45,635 nucleotides of DNA from Rhodopseudomonas_A sp036404135 (GCF_036404135.1 NZ_DASWPE010000093.1:1-45635); one strand, 5' to 3'. Shown: positions 32,237 through 40,968, counted from the stretch's first letter. Notes: generated by a model from the sequence alone, not told the origin. Program-made: numbers and translations.

Positions 32237-34303
32237 GTGCCGCAGGCCTATCTCGACGGACTCAATCCGGAGCAACGCTGCGCCGTCGAGCATGGCATCG
32301 GCGCGGGGTATGGCGCGCCGCCTGCCCCGGCGCTGCTGGTGATCGCCGGCGCCGGTTCCGGCAAGACCAACACCCTGGCGCACCGGGTGGCGCATCTCTT
32401 GGTCAACGGCGCCGACCCGCGGCGGCTGCTGTTAATGACGTTTTCACGCCGCGCCGCCGCCGAGATGAGCCGTCGGGTGGAGCGCATCGTCCGCAAGGCG
32501 ATGGGGACCCAGGCCGGCGTGGTCAGCGACGCGCTGACCTGGGCCGGCACCTTCCACGGCATCGGCGCGCGGCTACTCCGCGAGCACGCCGAACAGCTCG
32601 GGCTCGATCCGGCCTTCACCATCCACGACCGCGAGGATTCCGCCGACCTGATCAATCTGGTGCGGCACGAGCTGGGATTTTCGAAAACCCAGAGTCGGTT
32701 TCCCACCAAAGGCACTTGTCTTTCGATCTATTCGCGCTGCGTCAACGCCGAGGCGGCGCTCGATCAGGTGCTCGGCGCGTCGTTTCCGTGGTGCGCCGGC
32801 TGGGCCGCCGAGCTGAAGCAACTATTCGCGGGCTATGTCGAAGCCAAGCAGCGCCATCGCGTGCTCGATTACGACGACCTGTTGCTGTACTGGGCGCAGG
32901 CGATGGCCGATGCCGGCTTCGCCGCCGACGTCGCCAGCCGCTTCGATCACGTGCTGGTCGACGAATATCAAGACACCAATCGGCTGCAGGCCTCGATCCT
33001 GCGGGCGCTGAAACCCAGCGGTGCCGGCCTCACCGTGGTCGGCGACGACGCGCAGTCGATCTATTCGTTTCGTGCCGCGACGGTGCGCAACATTCTGGAT
33101 TTCCCCGGCCAGTTCAGCCCGCGCGCCACCGTGGTGACGCTGGACCGCAATTATCGTTCAACGCAGGCCATTCTGTCGGCGGCCAATGGCGTGATCGATC
33201 TGGCCAAGGAGCGCTTCACCAAGAACCTGTGGACCGATCGCGCCGCAGGCTCAGCGCCGCAACTGGTCGGCGTGCGCGACGAGGCCGATCAGGCGCGCTA
33301 CATCGTCGAGCGCGTGCTCGACAATCGCGAGTCGGGCGCGCTGTTGAAGCAACAGGCGGTGCTGTTCCGCACCTCGTCGCATTCCGGCCCGCTGGAGATC
33401 GAGCTGACCCGGCGCAACATTCCGTTCGTCAAATTCGGTGGGCTGAAGTTCCTCGATGCCGCGCATATCAAGGACCTGTTGGCGCTGCTGCGCTTCGTGC
33501 AGAATCCGCGCGACCGCGTCGCCGGCTTCCGGCTGCTGCAGCTCATCCCGGGCATCGGTCCGAGTTCGGCGCAACGCGTGCTCGATCACATCGCCGCCGC
33601 GGCCGATCCGATGACAGCGCTCGGCGAGGCCCCGGCGCCGCCGCGCGCCGCCGCCGACTGGCGCGAGCTCATCGCCACGCTCATCGATCTGCACCGCGGC
33701 GCCGGCTGGCCGGCCGAATTGGAGCGTGCGCGGCTGTGGTACGAGCCGCATCTCGACCGCATCCACGAGGACGCCCTCACCCGCCGCGCCGACCTGATCC
33801 AGCTCGAACAGATCGCCGGCGGCTATCCGTCGCGCGAACGCTTTCTCACCGAGCTGACGCTGGATCCGCCCGACGCCACCAGCGACCAGGCCGGCGTGCC
33901 GATGCGCGACGAGGACTATCTGATCCTGTCGACGATCCATTCCGCCAAGGGCCAGGAATGGAAGTCGGTGTTCGTGCTCAACGTGGTCGACGGCTGCATG
34001 CCGTCCGACCTCGGCACCGGCACCTCGGCCGAGATCGAGGAAGAACGCCGGCTGCTCTACGTGGCGATGACAAGGGCCAAGGACGACCTGCATCTGGTGG
34101 TGCCGCAGCGTTTCTTCACCCATGGCCAGAACGCGCAGGGCGACCGCCACGTCTACGCCTCGCGCAGCCGTTTCATTCCGGATCGGCTGCTCGGACTGTT
34201 CGAACGCGTCAGCTGGCCGCGGGTGACGGCGGCCACCGCCGCCGCGCAGCGACAAGGTCCGCGGCTCGACATCGGCGCGCGGATGCGCGGCATGTGGCGA
34301 TAG
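32237..34303 (+). CDS. UvrD/Rep-family ATP-dependent DNA helicase
   Basis: A 688-residue superfamily 1A helicase. Motifs in order: Q-like LDGLNPEQRCAVEHG, I (Walker A) AGAGSGKTNT, Ia FSRRAAAEMSRRV, II DEYQDTN, III GDDAQSIYSFRAA, IV LDRNYRSTQ, V STIHSAKGQEWKSVFVLN and VI RRLLYVAMTRAKDDLHL. It is a 3'-5' translocase of the UvrD-like type, shorter than Escherichia coli UvrD (720) and without a nuclease domain. The GTG at 32237 has AGGA upstream and places the Q motif near the N-terminus; an in-frame GTG at 32126 with GAGGAAG would add 37 residues. A role in repair or recombination is likely; the cell may have another UvrD elsewhere. Confidence 0.92.
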   Translation: MPQAYLDGLNPEQRCAVEHGIGAGYGAPPAPALLVIAGAGSGKTNTLAHRVAHLLVNGADPRRLLLMTFSRRAAAEMSRRVERIVRKAMGTQAGVVSDALTWAGTFHGIGARLLREHAEQLGLDPAFTIHDREDSADLINLVRHELGFSKTQSRFPTKGTCLSIYSRCVNAEAALDQVLGASFPWCAGWAAELKQLFAGYVEAKQRHRVLDYDDLLLYWAQAMADAGFAADVASRFDHVLVDEYQDTNRLQASILRALKPSGAGLTVVGDDAQSIYSFRAATVRNILDFPGQFSPRATVVTLDRNYRSTQAILSAANGVIDLAKERFTKNLWTDRAAGSAPQLVGVRDEADQARYIVERVLDNRESGALLKQQAVLFRTSSHSGPLEIELTRRNIPFVKFGGLKFLDAAHIKDLLALLRFVQNPRDRVAGFRLLQLIPGIGPSSAQRVLDHIAAAADPMTALGEAPAPPRAAADWRELIATLIDLHRGAGWPAELERARLWYEPHLDRIHEDALTRRADLIQLEQIAGGYPSRERFLTELTLDPPDATSDQAGVPMRDEDYLILSTIHSAKGQEWKSVFVLNVVDGCMPSDLGTGTSAEIEEERRLLYVAMTRAKDDLHLVVPQRFFTHGQNAQGDRHVYASRSRFIPDRLLGLFERVSWPRVTAATAAAQRQGPRLDIGARMRGMWR

Positions 34304-34430
34304 TCAGACCTCGCCGAACGATCCGCGCATCCTGCGAGATCGATCGGCGCGACGCGCGCTCCGCCGGTGTCGGCTGTGCGCAGAAGCGACATCGCATTTG
34401 CCGATGCGACGCCGCAGCTGCGACGCGGCG

Positions 34431-35150
34431 TCAGGCGCTGACGCCTCGGGTGCTGAAGTCGTATTTGTGCGCCGCTTCGAACGCCGAGAAGATCACGATC
34501 ACCGGCACCGTGACGATCTGGCTGCCGTTGAGGATCGAGACGTCGGAGTAATGCCCCTTATACGGGCTCTTCTCGTAATGCGCGCCCGCTGTTCCGGGGA
34601 TCTGGATCTGCCGCTGATGCGGCGGCGTGACGATCAGATTGAGCAACAGGATCGCCGGATTGAAGCCTTGTGGACTGGCTTCCTCCAGCTTGGCCTTGAA
34701 GCCCGGCGTCGGCGTCGCCACCAGGCAGCTGACGCTGAGTTCGGCCGGACCGACCACTCCGGAATGCACGATCGCCGACACGCTGTCCGGAAAGATCGGA
34801 AAGTCCGGCACCGGCTTGCTGCTCAGATCGGGCAGCGCCTCGATCTTCGGGAACGTCACGGCGGCGTGGCCGGCCTCCTTGCCGTCGACGATGCTGAACA
34901 CCACCACGAAGGAGTCCTTGCCCGGCCGCGGATGCAGGCCGGCCAGCGAATCCGAGACATAATGCACGAACTGCGCGCAAAGGCCGTGGCGATGCGCGAT
35001 TTCAAAATTGAAGAACTCGGCCCCGGCAATGGGGCTCGGCCGCTTGGTAATCGCGCCGGCGGTGTAGCACGAGTTGGGAACCAATGCCTTGACCAACAGC
35101 GTGAAGCTGCCATCGGGTTGAGGAATGAGGGAGAGTTCGGGCTCGAACAT
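34431..35150 (-). CDS. Unrecognised hypothetical protein
   Basis: A 239-residue protein that I cannot assign. It has no signal peptide or membrane helix. The sequence is rich in beta-type, proline-containing segments (VKALVPNSCYTAGAITKRP, FVVVFSIVDGKEAGHAAVTFP, VVGPAELSVSCLVATPTPG, ILLLNLIVTPPHQRQIQIP). Three cysteines occur at NSCY, GLCAQF and SVSCLV. The spacing PNSCY...CAQF followed by a final beta strand recalls small beta-sandwich domains, and the two halves may be related beta units, but this is inference. A strong GGAGG 6 nt before the ATG supports the start and expression. It lies between the helicase and a YdhR-like gene on the minus strand. Confidence 0.7.
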   Translation of the reverse strand: MFEPELSLIPQPDGSFTLLVKALVPNSCYTAGAITKRPSPIAGAEFFNFEIAHRHGLCAQFVHYVSDSLAGLHPRPGKDSFVVVFSIVDGKEAGHAAVTFPKIEALPDLSSKPVPDFPIFPDSVSAIVHSGVVGPAELSVSCLVATPTPGFKAKLEEASPQGFNPAILLLNLIVTPPHQRQIQIPGTAGAHYEKSPYKGHYSDVSILNGSQIVTVPVIVIFSAFEAAHKYDFSTRGVSA

Positions 35151-35303
35151 AGTAGCCTCCAACGACATGAAATGAATTCGCGAGAGCCAACTTTGTGCAA
35201 GGTAGAGTTGCACATTCCGGACCCGAAGTTAAATCACGGCTAATTGTAGTGGGTCGGGATCGTTGCCGCGGCGCAACGAATGGCTTCACAATCGCGCGGG
35301 ATG

Positions 35304-35633
35304 TTACCGCGCCGGCGCCGCCGCGGTGCTGATCGGTGGCTCGATCTGATTGTCGACGATCACCGGACTTTCAAACCAGCTGATCACCGGCGCAACGCCG
35401 TAGAGTTGCGTCACCCGCGCCGTCCATTCGCCATCATAGACCTTCTCCGCAGCGGCGCGGGATTCCCACAGATAGACCCCGCCGGCGGTGCGGCCGTCTT
35501 CCGAGCGGATGTAGTACTTGCGGATCAGGCCCGGCAGCTTGTGATATTTCGGCGCGCTGCTGGCGAAGCGCCGCGTCGCCTCCTGCAGCGTGATCGGCGC
35601 CGGCAGATGAAATTGCACCACGGTCGTGATCAT
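35304..35633 (-). CDS. YdhR-like monooxygenase/dimeric ferredoxin-fold protein
   Basis: A 109-residue small protein resembling the YdhR family. It shows ITTVVQFHLPAPITLQEATRRF, then KYHKLPGLIRKYYIRSEDGRTAGGVYLWESR and AAEKVYDGEWTARVTQLYG, the characteristic strand-helix order in which the GxYLWxS strand is highly conserved. Family members are dimeric; catalytic function is unproven for most. A near-perfect ribosome-binding site (AGGAGG) 8 nt before the ATG at 35633 marks the start. It is divergent from the nitrile hydratase genes with about 180 bp between starts, so co-regulation is possible. Confidence 0.8.
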   Translation of the reverse strand: MITTVVQFHLPAPITLQEATRRFASSAPKYHKLPGLIRKYYIRSEDGRTAGGVYLWESRAAAEKVYDGEWTARVTQLYGVAPVISWFESPVIVDNQIEPPISTAAAPAR

Positions 35634-35812
35634 CTCGATGCCTCCTACGGTCGGGGCCGGTGTCCCCGCTCCGGCCTGCGATGCTAAGCAGGTAGTGCGA
35701 CGATCGCATGGCGCAAGCCGTCGCCCGATGCCGCCGTGCACCGCGCTGCAACATGGCAGCGCCGGGCAAAGCGCCTCGACAGCGCGACGATTTCCCGCCT
35801 ATCCTGCATCGC

Positions 35813-36439
35813 ATGAGCATCAGCGAGCACCCGCATTCCCATGAGCATTCGGAGTTGTCCGAGACCGAATTGCGGGTCCGGGCGCTGGAAACCATTCTGG
35901 TCGAGAAGGGCTATGTCGATCCCAAGGCGCTCGATCTGTTGATCGAAACCTACGAGACCAAGGTCGGGCCGCGCAATGGCGCCCGCGTCGTCGCCAAGGC
36001 CTGGAGCGATCCGGCCTATCACGCCCGCCTGATGGAGAACGGCAGCGCGGCGATCGCCGAACTCGGTTACCAGGGCCGCCAGGGCGAGCACATGGTGGTG
36101 GTCGAGAACACGCCCTCGTTGCACAACATGGTGGTCTGCACGCTGTGCTCCTGCTACCCGTGGCCGGTGCTGGGGCTGCCTCCGGTGTGGTACAAATCCG
36201 CCGCCTATCGCTCCCGCGCGGTGAAGGAGCCGCGCGCGGTGCTGCGCGAATTCGGCGTCACGCTGCCGCTGCACACCGAGATCCGGGTGTGGGATTCCAC
36301 CGCTGAAATCCGCTATCTGGTGCTGCCGCTGCGGCCCGCCGGCACCGAGGGCTGGAGCGAGCAGCAACTGGCGGAGCTGGTGACCCGCGATAGCATGATC
36401 GGCACCGGGCTTGCCAAACATCCCGCGGAGCCGCGCTGA
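35813..36439 (+). CDS. nthA: Nitrile hydratase alpha subunit, cobalt type
   Basis: A 208-residue catalytic subunit that hydrates nitriles to amides. The metal-binding claw is VCTLCSCYPW, with C109, C112 and C114; in active enzymes the last two are oxidised to sulfinic and sulfenic acid. Thr after the first Cys and Tyr after the last mark the cobalt rather than iron class (known of the family). Other family blocks are RVRALETILVEKGYVD, VGPRNGARVVAKAW and WYKSAAYRSRAVKEPRAVLREFG. The N-terminus SEHPHSHEHSE is histidine-rich, a possible metal-loading site (inference). The start at 35813 was chosen by homologous N-terminus; the upstream open frame is spurious. The beta subunit follows with a 1-nt overlap. 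Confidence 0.95.
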   Translation: MSISEHPHSHEHSELSETELRVRALETILVEKGYVDPKALDLLIETYETKVGPRNGARVVAKAWSDPAYHARLMENGSAAIAELGYQGRQGEHMVVVENTPSLHNMVVCTLCSCYPWPVLGLPPVWYKSAAYRSRAVKEPRAVLREFGVTLPLHTEIRVWDSTAEIRYLVLPLRPAGTEGWSEQQLAELVTRDSMIGTGLAKHPAEPR

Positions 36440-37095
36440 TGGATGGCGCGCACGACATGGGCGGCGTCGCCGGCTTCGGCCCGATCCTGCCGGAGCCGAA
36501 CGAGCCGGTGTTTCATGCGGAATGGGAGCGCCGCGCCTTCGCGCTGACGCTGGCGATGGCCAAGCCCGGTGGCTGGACCATCGACATGGCGCGCTTTGCC
36601 CGCGAGAACCGCACCCCGCAGGATTATCTCGGCAAGAGTTACTACCAGATCTGGCTGGCGGGGCTCGAACGATTGATGGCCGAGCGCGGCCTGGTGACGC
36701 CCGAGGAGATCGAAGCCGGGCGGTCGCTGCATCCGGCAAAACCGCTGCCGGTGCTGCGCGCCGACGAGGTCGCGGCAATGCTGCAACGCGGCGCGCCGAC
36801 CTTGCGCAAGCCGGCGCGCCCGGCGCGGTTTGCGATCGGCGCGAGGGTGCGCGCACGGTCGCTGCAAACGCCGGGGCACACCCGGCTGCCGCGTTACGTT
36901 CGCGGCCATCTCGGGGTGATCTGGTGCGTGCACGGCTGCCACGTATTCGCCGACGCCAATGCCTGCGGCAATGAGGATCCGCAATGGCTCTACACCGTCA
37001 GCTTCGACGGCTCGGAATTGTGGGGCGACGCCGCCGAGCCGGACACCCGGATTTCGGTCGAGGCCTGGGAATCCTATCTGGAGCCGGCGCCATGA
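36439..37095 (+). CDS. nthB: Nitrile hydratase beta subunit
   Basis: A 218-residue partner of the alpha subunit. It starts with the family signature MDGAHDMGGVAGFGPI, followed by the helical part FHAEWERRAFALTLAMA and YQIWLAGLERLMAERGL, and a C-terminal SH3-like barrel with the motif GHTRLPRYVRGHLGVIW and DPQWLYTVSFDGSELWG. The ATG overlaps the alpha stop by 1 nt (TGATG). The next gene, an accessory protein, overlaps its stop by 4 nt, so the trio is one translationally coupled operon. Confidence 0.95.
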   Translation: MDGAHDMGGVAGFGPILPEPNEPVFHAEWERRAFALTLAMAKPGGWTIDMARFARENRTPQDYLGKSYYQIWLAGLERLMAERGLVTPEEIEAGRSLHPAKPLPVLRADEVAAMLQRGAPTLRKPARPARFAIGARVRARSLQTPGHTRLPRYVRGHLGVIWCVHGCHVFADANACGNEDPQWLYTVSFDGSELWGDAAEPDTRISVEAWESYLEPAP

Positions 37096-37478
37096 CGCAG
37101 CGCGCCGACCCGACGATCGACGGCGCGGTCGAACTGCCCGGCCTGCCGCGCGACGACGATGGCCCGGTGTTTGCCGAGCCGTGGCAGGCGCAGGCCTTTG
37201 CGATGGCGCTGGCGCTGCATCAGCGCGGGCTGTTCAGCTGGAGCGAATGGGCGGCGACGCTGGCCGAGGAGATTGCGCGCGCGCAGGCCGCCGGCGATCC
37301 CGACCGCGGCGACAGCTACTACCAGCATTGGCTGGCGACGCTGGAACGGCTGATCGCCGAGAAAGGCGTCGCCAGCGTGGAAACTCTGCATCGCACCCGC
37401 GACGCCTGGGACCGCGCCGCGGACCGCACCCCGCATGGCGCGCCGATCCTGCTGCAGCCGCAGGATTTTGCGACGTAG
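37092..37478 (+). CDS. Nitrile hydratase accessory/activator protein
   Basis: A 128-residue protein equal to the N-terminal helical half of the beta subunit: compare PVFAEPWQAQAFAMALAL and YYQHWLATLERLIAEKGV with the corresponding beta blocks. In cobalt-type systems such a protein (P14K or NhlE type) escorts the alpha subunit and delivers the metal by subunit exchange (known of the family). The ATG overlaps the beta stop by 4 nt. No amidase, cobalt transporter or regulator follows; a palindromic repeat and convergent queC come next. Confidence 0.88.
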   Translation: MTQRADPTIDGAVELPGLPRDDDGPVFAEPWQAQAFAMALALHQRGLFSWSEWAATLAEEIARAQAAGDPDRGDSYYQHWLATLERLIAEKGVASVETLHRTRDAWDRAADRTPHGAPILLQPQDFAT

Positions 37479-37517
37479 CGCTGGGCGCGAAGTTATGTGC
37501 GAGCGATGTCGCGGCGG

Positions 37518-37643
37518 CGTCATCCTGAGGTGCGAAGCCGCGTCAGCGGCGAGCCTCGAAGGATGACGCGCCGAATGTGCTGCCCATCCTTCGAGGCCTG
37601 ATCTGCGCGCACTCGCGCGCAGATCAGGCGCCTCAGGATGACG
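37518..37643. repeat. Dispersed palindromic repeat, CGTCATCCTGAGG type, overlapping queC
   Basis: Perfect 13-bp inverted ends, CGTCATCCTGAGG (37518-37530) and CCTCAGGATGACG (37631-37643), with inner palindromes CTCGAAGGATG / CATCCTTCGAG and CTGATCTGCGCGCA / TGCGCGCAGATCAG. Same family as 2672-2804. The right end overlaps the 3' end of queC by 11 bp and supplies its stop codon and last residues. It separates the convergent nitrile hydratase operon and queC. Confidence 0.88.
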
Positions 37644-38376
37644 CCGTGCCGGCAGACAACGACGCTTGGCCGGCCTGATACTCCCGCCAACCCTTGGCGC
37701 GGAGCTGGCAGGCCGGGCATTCGCCGCAGCCATAGCCCCAATCGTGCCGTCCGCCGCGTTCGCCGAGATAGCAGGTGTGAGAATGTTCGCGGATCAGGTC
37801 GACCAGCGCCGCGCCGCCGAGCTCATGCGCCAGCGTCCAGGTCGCGGCCTTGTCGCGCCACATCAGCGGGGTGTGCAGCTGAAAATCCGTCGCCATGCCA
37901 AGATTGAGCGCCACATTGAGCGCCTTCAGCGTGGCGTCGCGGCAGTCCGGATAGCCGGAGTAATCGGTCTCGCACATCCCGCCGACCAGCGCGCCGATGC
38001 CGCGCCGATACGCCAAGGCGGCTGCGAAGCTCACGAACAAAAGATTGCGTCCCGGCACGAAGGTGTTGGGCAAGCCGTCGGCGCCCATCGCGATTTCGAC
38101 GTCGCGGGTCAAAGCGGTGTCGGAGATCGTCGCCAGCGTCGGGATCGAAAGCGTGTGGCTGTCGCCGAGTTTTTTCGCCCAGTCCGGATGGATGTCTTTG
38201 AGGCCTTCGATCAGCCGCTCGCGGCAATCCAGTTCAACGGCGTGGCGCTGGCCGTAGGCGAAGCCCAGCGTCTCCACCCGGGCAAAGCGCGACAGCGCCC
38301 AGGCAAGACAGGTGGCGGAATCCTGGCCGCCGGAAAACAGCACCAGGGCGGCGTCGTGTTGCAAGATCTGGCTCAT
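37633..38376 (-). CDS. queC: 7-cyano-7-deazaguanine synthase
   Basis: A 247-residue enzyme making preQ0 from 7-carboxy-7-deazaguanine, ammonia and ATP, for queuosine in tRNA or 7-deazaguanine DNA modification. The PP-loop ATP motif is LFSGGQDSATCL (15-20 core). The zinc site is C201, C216, C219 and C222 in the C-terminal CGECPAC region. FVPGRNLLF and GGMCETDYSGYPDCR are also diagnostic. The last residues (TASS) and the stop codon come from a dispersed repeat (37518-37643), so the native C-terminal few residues may have been replaced. No queD, queE or queF is in the window. Divergent from mazG. Confidence 0.96.
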   Translation of the reverse strand: MSQILQHDAALVLFSGGQDSATCLAWALSRFARVETLGFAYGQRHAVELDCRERLIEGLKDIHPDWAKKLGDSHTLSIPTLATISDTALTRDVEIAMGADGLPNTFVPGRNLLFVSFAAALAYRRGIGALVGGMCETDYSGYPDCRDATLKALNVALNLGMATDFQLHTPLMWRDKAATWTLAHELGGAALVDLIREHSHTCYLGERGGRHDWGYGCGECPACQLRAKGWREYQAGQASLSAGTASS

Positions 38377-38489
38377 CGGCTGCCCTTAGCATTGCCGGGC
38401 GGCCAGGCCAAACCGCTGGCGGTTTTTTGCTGGGCGGCCGGCCGCGGCTGCGGCATAGAGGGCGCATGCGTCTTAAGCCCCGGTGTGCC

Positions 38490-39314
38490 ATGACCCCTTC
38501 CCGCGATATCGCCCGTCTCCTCGAAATCATGGCGGCGCTGCGCACCCCGGGGGCCGGCTGCCCCTGGGATCTCGAACAAGACTTCGCCAGCATCGCGCCG
38601 TTCACCATCGAGGAAGCCTTCGAGGTCGCGGAAGCGATCGCGCGCAACGACCTCGACGACCTGCGCGACGAGCTCGGCGACCTGTTGCTGCAGGTCGTGT
38701 TCCACGCCCGGATGGCCGAGGAACAGGGCGCGTTCGACTTCGGCGGGGTGGTCGAGGCGATCACCCGCAAGATGATCCGCCGGCACCCGCACGTGTTCGC
38801 CGACAGCACCGGCCGGCTGACGCCGTCGGACGTCGAAGGCGCCTGGGAGCGCATCAAGGCGGAGGAGAAGGCCGAGCGCGCGGCGCGGCGCCCCGCGCAG
38901 CCCGAGCAGACGCCGTCGCTGCTGTCCGGCGTCAAACCGGGGCAGCCGGCGCTGACAAGGGCGATGGAACTGCAGCGCAAGGCCTCCACGGTGGGATTCG
39001 ACTGGAACGATCCGCGTGCGGTGCTGGCCAAGATCCGCGAGGAAGCCTGCGAGATCGAAGCCGCGCTCGACGCCGGCAACAGCGCCGAGATCGCATCGGA
39101 GACCGGCGATCTGATGTTCGCGCTGGTCAATCTGGCGCGTCACGTCGGCGCCGACCCGGAGATGGCGCTGCGCGGCACCAACGCCAAATTCGAGCGCCGC
39201 TTCGGCTACATCGAACGCGCGCTGGCGGTGCAGGGCCGCGGCTGCACGGAGGCCTCGCTCGCCGAAATGGACGCGCTGTGGAACGAGGCCAAGGCCGCCG
39301 AGTCGCGGGACTGA
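38490..39314 (+). CDS. mazG: Nucleoside triphosphate pyrophosphohydrolase MazG
   Basis: A 274-residue house-cleaning NTP pyrophosphohydrolase with two tandem MazG domains. The first has GCPWDLEQDFASI, EEAFEVAEAI and DLRDELGDLLLQVVFHARMA, with the EExxE...ExxD magnesium-binding pattern. The second has KIREEACEIEAALD followed by ETGDLMFALVNLARH. A charged linker with AERAARRPAQPEQ separates them. Length is as usual for the two-domain type. The start at 38490 gives the standard N-terminus; 38466 is possible. Its start region is divergent from queC, about 113 bp apart. Confidence 0.95.
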   Translation: MTPSRDIARLLEIMAALRTPGAGCPWDLEQDFASIAPFTIEEAFEVAEAIARNDLDDLRDELGDLLLQVVFHARMAEEQGAFDFGGVVEAITRKMIRRHPHVFADSTGRLTPSDVEGAWERIKAEEKAERAARRPAQPEQTPSLLSGVKPGQPALTRAMELQRKASTVGFDWNDPRAVLAKIREEACEIEAALDAGNSAEIASETGDLMFALVNLARHVGADPEMALRGTNAKFERRFGYIERALAVQGRGCTEASLAEMDALWNEAKAAESRD

Positions 39315-39494
39315 GCCGGCCACGGGCCCCGCTTGCCGCTGATGTCATGGATGAATGATCCCTCGTAATAATCTGCGGACCAAGGATTTTGTCTGCCTCC
39401 ACGCCCGCCTGGCGCGGCGGACGCTGGGGAAACCGCGCCGCAGCGCTTATGTTGGGGGTCAACCCCTCCACCGACAGGATCGAACCCCTTCCCC

Positions 39495-40796
39495 ATGCTG
39501 GCTACTGAACTTGCAATCGTCGTCGTGCTGATCGTCGTCAATGGTCTGTTATCGATGTCCGAACTGGCGATCGTATCGTCGCGGCCGGCGCGGCTCGCGC
39601 TGCTGGCGCAGAAGAAGATCAGAGGCGCCGATCAGGCGCTAACGCTGGCGTCGGATCCCGGCAAATTTCTCTCCACCGTGCAGATCGGCATCACCCTGGT
39701 CGGCGTGCTGTCCGGCGCGTTTTCGGGCGCCACGCTCGGTCAGCGGCTGAGCGCCTGGCTGCTCGAGGTCGGCGTCGGCCCCGGCGCCGCGGAGATTCTG
39801 GGCTTTGGCCTGGTGGTGACGCTGATCACCTACGCCACGCTGATCGTCGGCGAATTGGTGCCGAAGCAGGTGGCGCTGCGCGATCCCGAGGCGGTCGCGG
39901 TCAAAGTGGCGCCGGCAATGGCGGTGCTGGCCACGGTGTCGCTGCCGCTGGTGTTCGTGCTCGACCTCTCCGGCAAGGCGATCCTGGCGCTGCTCGGCCA
40001 GAGCGGCGCCGCCGAGGACAAGGTGTCCGAAGACGAGATTCACAGCCTGGTGTTGGAAGCCGAAACCGCCGGCGTGCTGGAGCCCGGCGAAAAGGAAATG
40101 ATCGCCGGCGTGATGCGGCTCGGCGACCGCCCGGTCGGCGCGGTGATGACGCCGCGCCCGGAGGTCGACGTGATCGACCTCAACGACCACCCCGACGCGA
40201 TCCGCGAGATCTTCGCCCAAAGCCCGCATTCGCGGCTGCCGGTGTCGGACGGCGACCGCGACAACCCGATCGGGATCATCCAGGCCAAGGACGTCCTGGT
40301 GGTCTATATGCGCGGCGAAAAACCCGATGTGCGGGCGCTGGTGCGCGACGCGCCGGTGATTCCCTCCACCGCCGACGCCCGCGACGTGCTCGCGGTGCTG
40401 CAGCGCTCCGCAGTGCATATGGGGCTGGTGTACGACGAATACGGCGCGTTCGAAGGCGTGGTGACCACCGCCGACATTCTGGAATCGATCGTCGGCGCGT
40501 TCAGTTCGGAGACCGGACCGGCGGAGCCCGCCTATGTGCGCCGCGACGACGGCTCGCTGTTGGTGTCGGGCTGGATGCCGGTCGACGAATTCGGCGATCT
40601 GTTGGCGATTCCGGTTCCGGACCATCGCGACTATCACACCGTCGCCGGGCTGGTGCTGCAGCATTTCGGCGCGCTGCCGCAGGTCGGCGACAAGTTCGAC
40701 GACCACGGCTGGCGGTTCGAGATCGTCGACCTCGACGGCCGCCGCATCGACAAGATTCTCGCCAGCAAGCTCGACGAGGCCGAGCCGGCGGCCTGA
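39495..40796 (+). CDS. CNNM/CorC-type membrane protein (DUF21-CBS-CorC_HlyC)
   Basis: A 433-residue inner-membrane protein with the CNNM (DUF21) core of about four helices at the N-terminus (LLSMSELAIVSSRPARLALLAQ, STVQIGITLVGVLSGAFSG and VGELVPKQVALRDPE are signatures), a pair of CBS domains (about 205-330, PVGAVMTPRPEVDVIDL and YDEYGAFEGVVTTADILESI) and a CorC_HlyC C-terminal domain ending in FEIVDLDGRRIDKIL. The family exports magnesium or related cations and is often mislabelled hemolysin. A 180-bp gap separates it from mazG; 172 bp with no supported gene separate it from convergent ssb. Confidence 0.92.
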   Translation: MLATELAIVVVLIVVNGLLSMSELAIVSSRPARLALLAQKKIRGADQALTLASDPGKFLSTVQIGITLVGVLSGAFSGATLGQRLSAWLLEVGVGPGAAEILGFGLVVTLITYATLIVGELVPKQVALRDPEAVAVKVAPAMAVLATVSLPLVFVLDLSGKAILALLGQSGAAEDKVSEDEIHSLVLEAETAGVLEPGEKEMIAGVMRLGDRPVGAVMTPRPEVDVIDLNDHPDAIREIFAQSPHSRLPVSDGDRDNPIGIIQAKDVLVVYMRGEKPDVRALVRDAPVIPSTADARDVLAVLQRSAVHMGLVYDEYGAFEGVVTTADILESIVGAFSSETGPAEPAYVRRDDGSLLVSGWMPVDEFGDLLAIPVPDHRDYHTVAGLVLQHFGALPQVGDKFDDHGWRFEIVDLDGRRIDKILASKLDEAEPAA

Positions 40797-40968
40797 CGCC
40801 GCGCGCTGGCCGCGATCGCGGCGCGCTCCGCGCCCGATCGCTCGGCGCAGTTCGATATCCCCCGCCGGCCTGGCCCGCGCGCTGCAGCAAGCCGGCCTTC
40901 GGAACGTTGTTTGCTGCCGGCCGGCCGTTGCCGCTGTCGCAGTCGATCCGGCCGGCTGCGAGCTCGCC

